Of a stretch of DNA of 13,907 bases, positions 12,550-13,907 are shown in pieces. Position numbers and translations under genes: made by a program. How positions within the stretch are numbered: the first letter of the stretch is position 1; every line of letters starts with the position of its first letter. Origin of the DNA: Planctomycetota bacterium (GTDB lineage: Bacteria; Planctomycetota; Planctomycetia; Pirellulales; Lacipirellulaceae); assembly GCA_022614705.1 (NCBI GenBank), contig JAKEIB010000228.1, positions 1 through 13,907 on the forward strand, read 5' to 3'. The notes beneath the pieces are model-generated. The model was not told where the DNA came from, made no database searches, and was given only the letters and a program-made list of their open reading frames with translations.

Positions 12550-12864
12550 TTATTCCTGCACCGCTTCCTTTACCGGTTGCACGAAGTGCGGCGATTTGCC
12601 GGAGGCGGTCAGCTCCTTGGCCCGCTTGTCGGCTTCCTTTTTCTCGCTGTACTCGTAAAGCGCGATTCGCTTGAGCGACTGGTTAAAAACGCCCCAAAAG
12701 GCTTTGAGGCGAACTTCCTTGGCACCCTTGGCCCGGCTCTTGCGCTTCGGGGGCTCCTTCTTGGCCGTGGTCTTGGCTGCCTTCTTGGGAGCGGCTTTCG
12801 CCTTTCTTTCAGCGGCCTCAGCTTCGGCACGCTTTTCCTTGCGACGAACGACTTTCGCGGCCAT
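12550..12864 (-). CDS. Small basic protein with Lys/Ala-rich tail (unnamed planctomycete family)
   Basis: The 104-residue product has an N-terminal half (1-48) of Lys, Arg and Ala, including KAKAAPKKAAKTTAKKEPPK, like histone H1 tails. A compact domain (50-104) follows with VRLKAFWGVFNQSLKRIALYEY and SGKSPHFVQPVKEAV. I remember the latter motifs from short hypothetical proteins of Pirellulales, so it is likely conserved and real. The basic tail could bind nucleic acid or anionic surfaces, while the C-terminal half probably folds as a small alpha/beta unit; both are inferences. There is no signal peptide, so it is cytoplasmic. The ATG at 12862-12864 is the first fitting start; the 17-codon upstream extension is not similar in composition, and no SD is clear in either case. 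It is convergent with the receiver-like gene. Confidence 0.7.
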   Translation of the reverse strand: MAAKVVRRKEKRAEAEAAERKAKAAPKKAAKTTAKKEPPKRKSRAKGAKEVRLKAFWGVFNQSLKRIALYEYSEKKEADKRAKELTASGKSPHFVQPVKEAVQE

Positions 12865-12956
12865 GTTCGAACCGTGGGGTGGGTGGTTGTCAGAATGGAA
12901 GCGCCGACACGGCATGATACCCGATCTAGTGGACGGTGCCTACGGGCTAGGCTCGC

Positions 12957-13024
12957 GTAGGTCAGGCTTTCCAGCCTGACGTGATACGGGCCGAGAGTTC
13001 GTCAGGCTAGAAAGCCTGACCTAC
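12957..13024. repeat. Inverted pair of GTAGGTCAGGCTTTCCAGCCTGAC elements
   Basis: 12957-12981 and 13000-13024 are inverted copies with 24 of 25 matches, separated by 18 nt. Each arm is itself a palindrome (GTCAGGCT..AGCCTGAC). The whole could fold into a 25-bp hairpin. On the minus strand it lies directly at the end of the 13021-13428 gene and may also stop its transcript. Its distal arm supplies that gene's stop codon. Confidence 0.85.
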
Positions 13025-13428
13025 AGCACGACGCGAAGCCGTTTGGCCCGGGCCGTCATCGCCGGTTGGAAGAAGATGATCGGCCGGCGTTGGCTTCCAT
13101 TGCGACGGATTGACGCGCGGTCCCGGGCCCAGAAAAACGTCTGATCGACAAGCCGCTGCGGCAGCTTTCCCTGATTAACTTTGAGTACAACCAGCTCGAC
13201 GAACGCCACTTCCGATTTGAGCCGCGCCTGCAAACCGACCACCAGGCGGTCGCGCAGACTCACGACCTGTTGCGCCCTGCCGGGCGCCACGACGACGCGC
13301 TCGGTCTCCGTGGCGGCTCGCGCATGACAAACGATCACGGCAAGCGCGAAGACCGCAGCGACAACCGATGCGGCCGCACAAGTACCACGCAAACTACCAA
13401 CGGGTGCGACAGGACCGATAGTTTTCAT
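13021..13428 (-). CDS. Exported hypothetical protein
   Basis: The 135-residue product starts with a signal/anchor segment (CAAASVVAAVFALAVIVC, 17-34, with a likely cut after ARA at about 38). A conserved-looking body follows: VVSLRDRLVVGLQARLKSEVAFV (55-77), VNQGKLPQRLVDQTFFWARDRA (84-105) and RPIIFFQPAMTARAKRLRV (115-133). The pattern 'RLP..LVD.TF.WAR...P..FFQ.A...RA..L' is one I associate with short planctomycete secreted proteins, without a known function. ATG 13426-13428 is chosen because the signal peptide begins there; the 45-codon upstream extension is not signal-like, and there is no clear SD. The TAG stop (13021-13023) lies in the interspersed repeat 13000-13024, so the last few residues may have been replaced when the repeat arrived. 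Confidence 0.65.
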   Translation of the reverse strand: MKTIGPVAPVGSLRGTCAAASVVAAVFALAVIVCHARAATETERVVVAPGRAQQVVSLRDRLVVGLQARLKSEVAFVELVVLKVNQGKLPQRLVDQTFFWARDRASIRRNGSQRRPIIFFQPAMTARAKRLRVVL

Positions 13429-13907
13429 GGCGTCGAGAAGTGTCGGGGACGCTCGTCCGAAAGATAAGGCCGCGACGTATAGCGAATCGCCAATCAGGCG
13501 ACAAGTTGAGCTCGTCGGTGAATTGCTGACTGCGGTGCTGTCAGCAAGAAAATACGTCGGCACGACGTTTGCTCCACTCCCCGATGCATGATCTTCGGCA
13601 CAGGCTTTGCTCCTTCACTTTTTTGGCCGACGCGTGAAAATTTGTGGGACGTACACCTTCCGCGAACTAGAATTACGGTGTATCGTTTCACTCCCTTGCG
13701 GCCGTCAGTTCAACTGCAGCCGCCAGCACAGGTGGCCGATACAATACGCGTTGCCAATTGCCTCACGCGATTGGCTGAAGCGAGCAAATCAAACTCCGGT
13801 TGAATACCGTCGGGAGGACCATAATTACGATTGGCCCGGGTCGATCACATGGCTGTGCGCAGCATAGTCCGGCCTCGCCTTTCTTCGAGCGACTCCTCAT
13901 CGTCGCA
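13429..13907. other. Gene-poor end of the window
   Basis: No gene is supported. Short frames on both strands (such as 13494-13691 - and 13607-13867 +) lack motifs and SDs. A GGGAGGA (13811-13817) resembles a Shine-Dalgarno, but only ATT codons follow at a suitable distance. ATG 13849 opens a frame that runs off the window end (19 codons, Ser-rich) without its own SD. A gene starting near the window edge is possible but cannot be judged. Confidence 0.4.

Noticed and set aside
13811..13907. Start of a new gene after GGGAGGA near the window end
   Set aside because: Only ATT codons lie at proper spacing; ATG 13849 is 31 nt away, and too little sequence remains to judge.

Overview
The window looks like a chromosomal segment of a GC-rich planctomycete, most likely in or near the Pirellulales. 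The evidence is the gene content: secreted PQQ-type beta-propeller proteins, a Cys-rich secreted repeat protein, tiny Tyr/His-rich exported proteins, and a small basic protein ending in a KAFWGVFNQSLKR / SPHFVQPVKE type domain. The intergenic spacers are also full of short palindromic and tandem interspersed repeats, including CCGGCCTC..GAGGCCGGCTACAG, ACCACAGAGGACACAG, CACGAAGGACACGAAG and GTAGGTCAGGCTTTCCAGCCTGAC types. Taxonomy is inferred from remembered family character, not from a search.

Layout. 1-404 has no protein gene but holds a tRNA-like gene (146-240) that folds best with a 9-bp acceptor and 3-bp T stem, a long variable arm and anticodon UAU. 405-992 (-) is a compact CDF-type metal transporter. 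1190-2668 (+) is an Old Yellow Enzyme-family flavin oxidoreductase with an interspersed repeat embedded in frame. 2803-4114 (+) is a tandem cluster of three small exported proteins, the first of them frameshifted. 4149-5291 (-) is quinolinate synthase NadA. 5577-5912 (+) is an isolated FliN/SpoA-domain protein. A strong bidirectional terminator (6062-6103) separates it from a convergent, 26% cysteine secreted repeat protein (6122-6952, -). 6953-7752 is a gene-poor spacer with palindromes. 7753-10020 and 10203-11951 (+) are two secreted PQQ-like beta-propeller proteins. The second lies between two nested inverted-repeat elements. 12118-12492 (+) is a receiver-like protein with Asn at the phosphoacceptor position. 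12550-12864 (-) is a small Lys/Ala-tailed basic protein. 13021-13428 (-) is a secreted hypothetical whose stop codon lies in an interspersed repeat. 13429-13907 holds no gene I can support.

How the genes work together. Most are single-gene transcription units in alternating orientation, so no multi-gene pathway is evident. A shared theme is the cell envelope: six or seven of the twelve protein genes encode exported proteins (two propellers, three small Tyr/His proteins, the Cys-rich protein and the 135-residue protein). NadA (NAD biosynthesis) and the flavin oxidoreductase are cytoplasmic metabolic enzymes. The most unusual items are the 9/3 tRNA-like gene, the CCC-TAA-T frameshift junction in the first small exported gene, and the in-frame repeat in the flavoenzyme.
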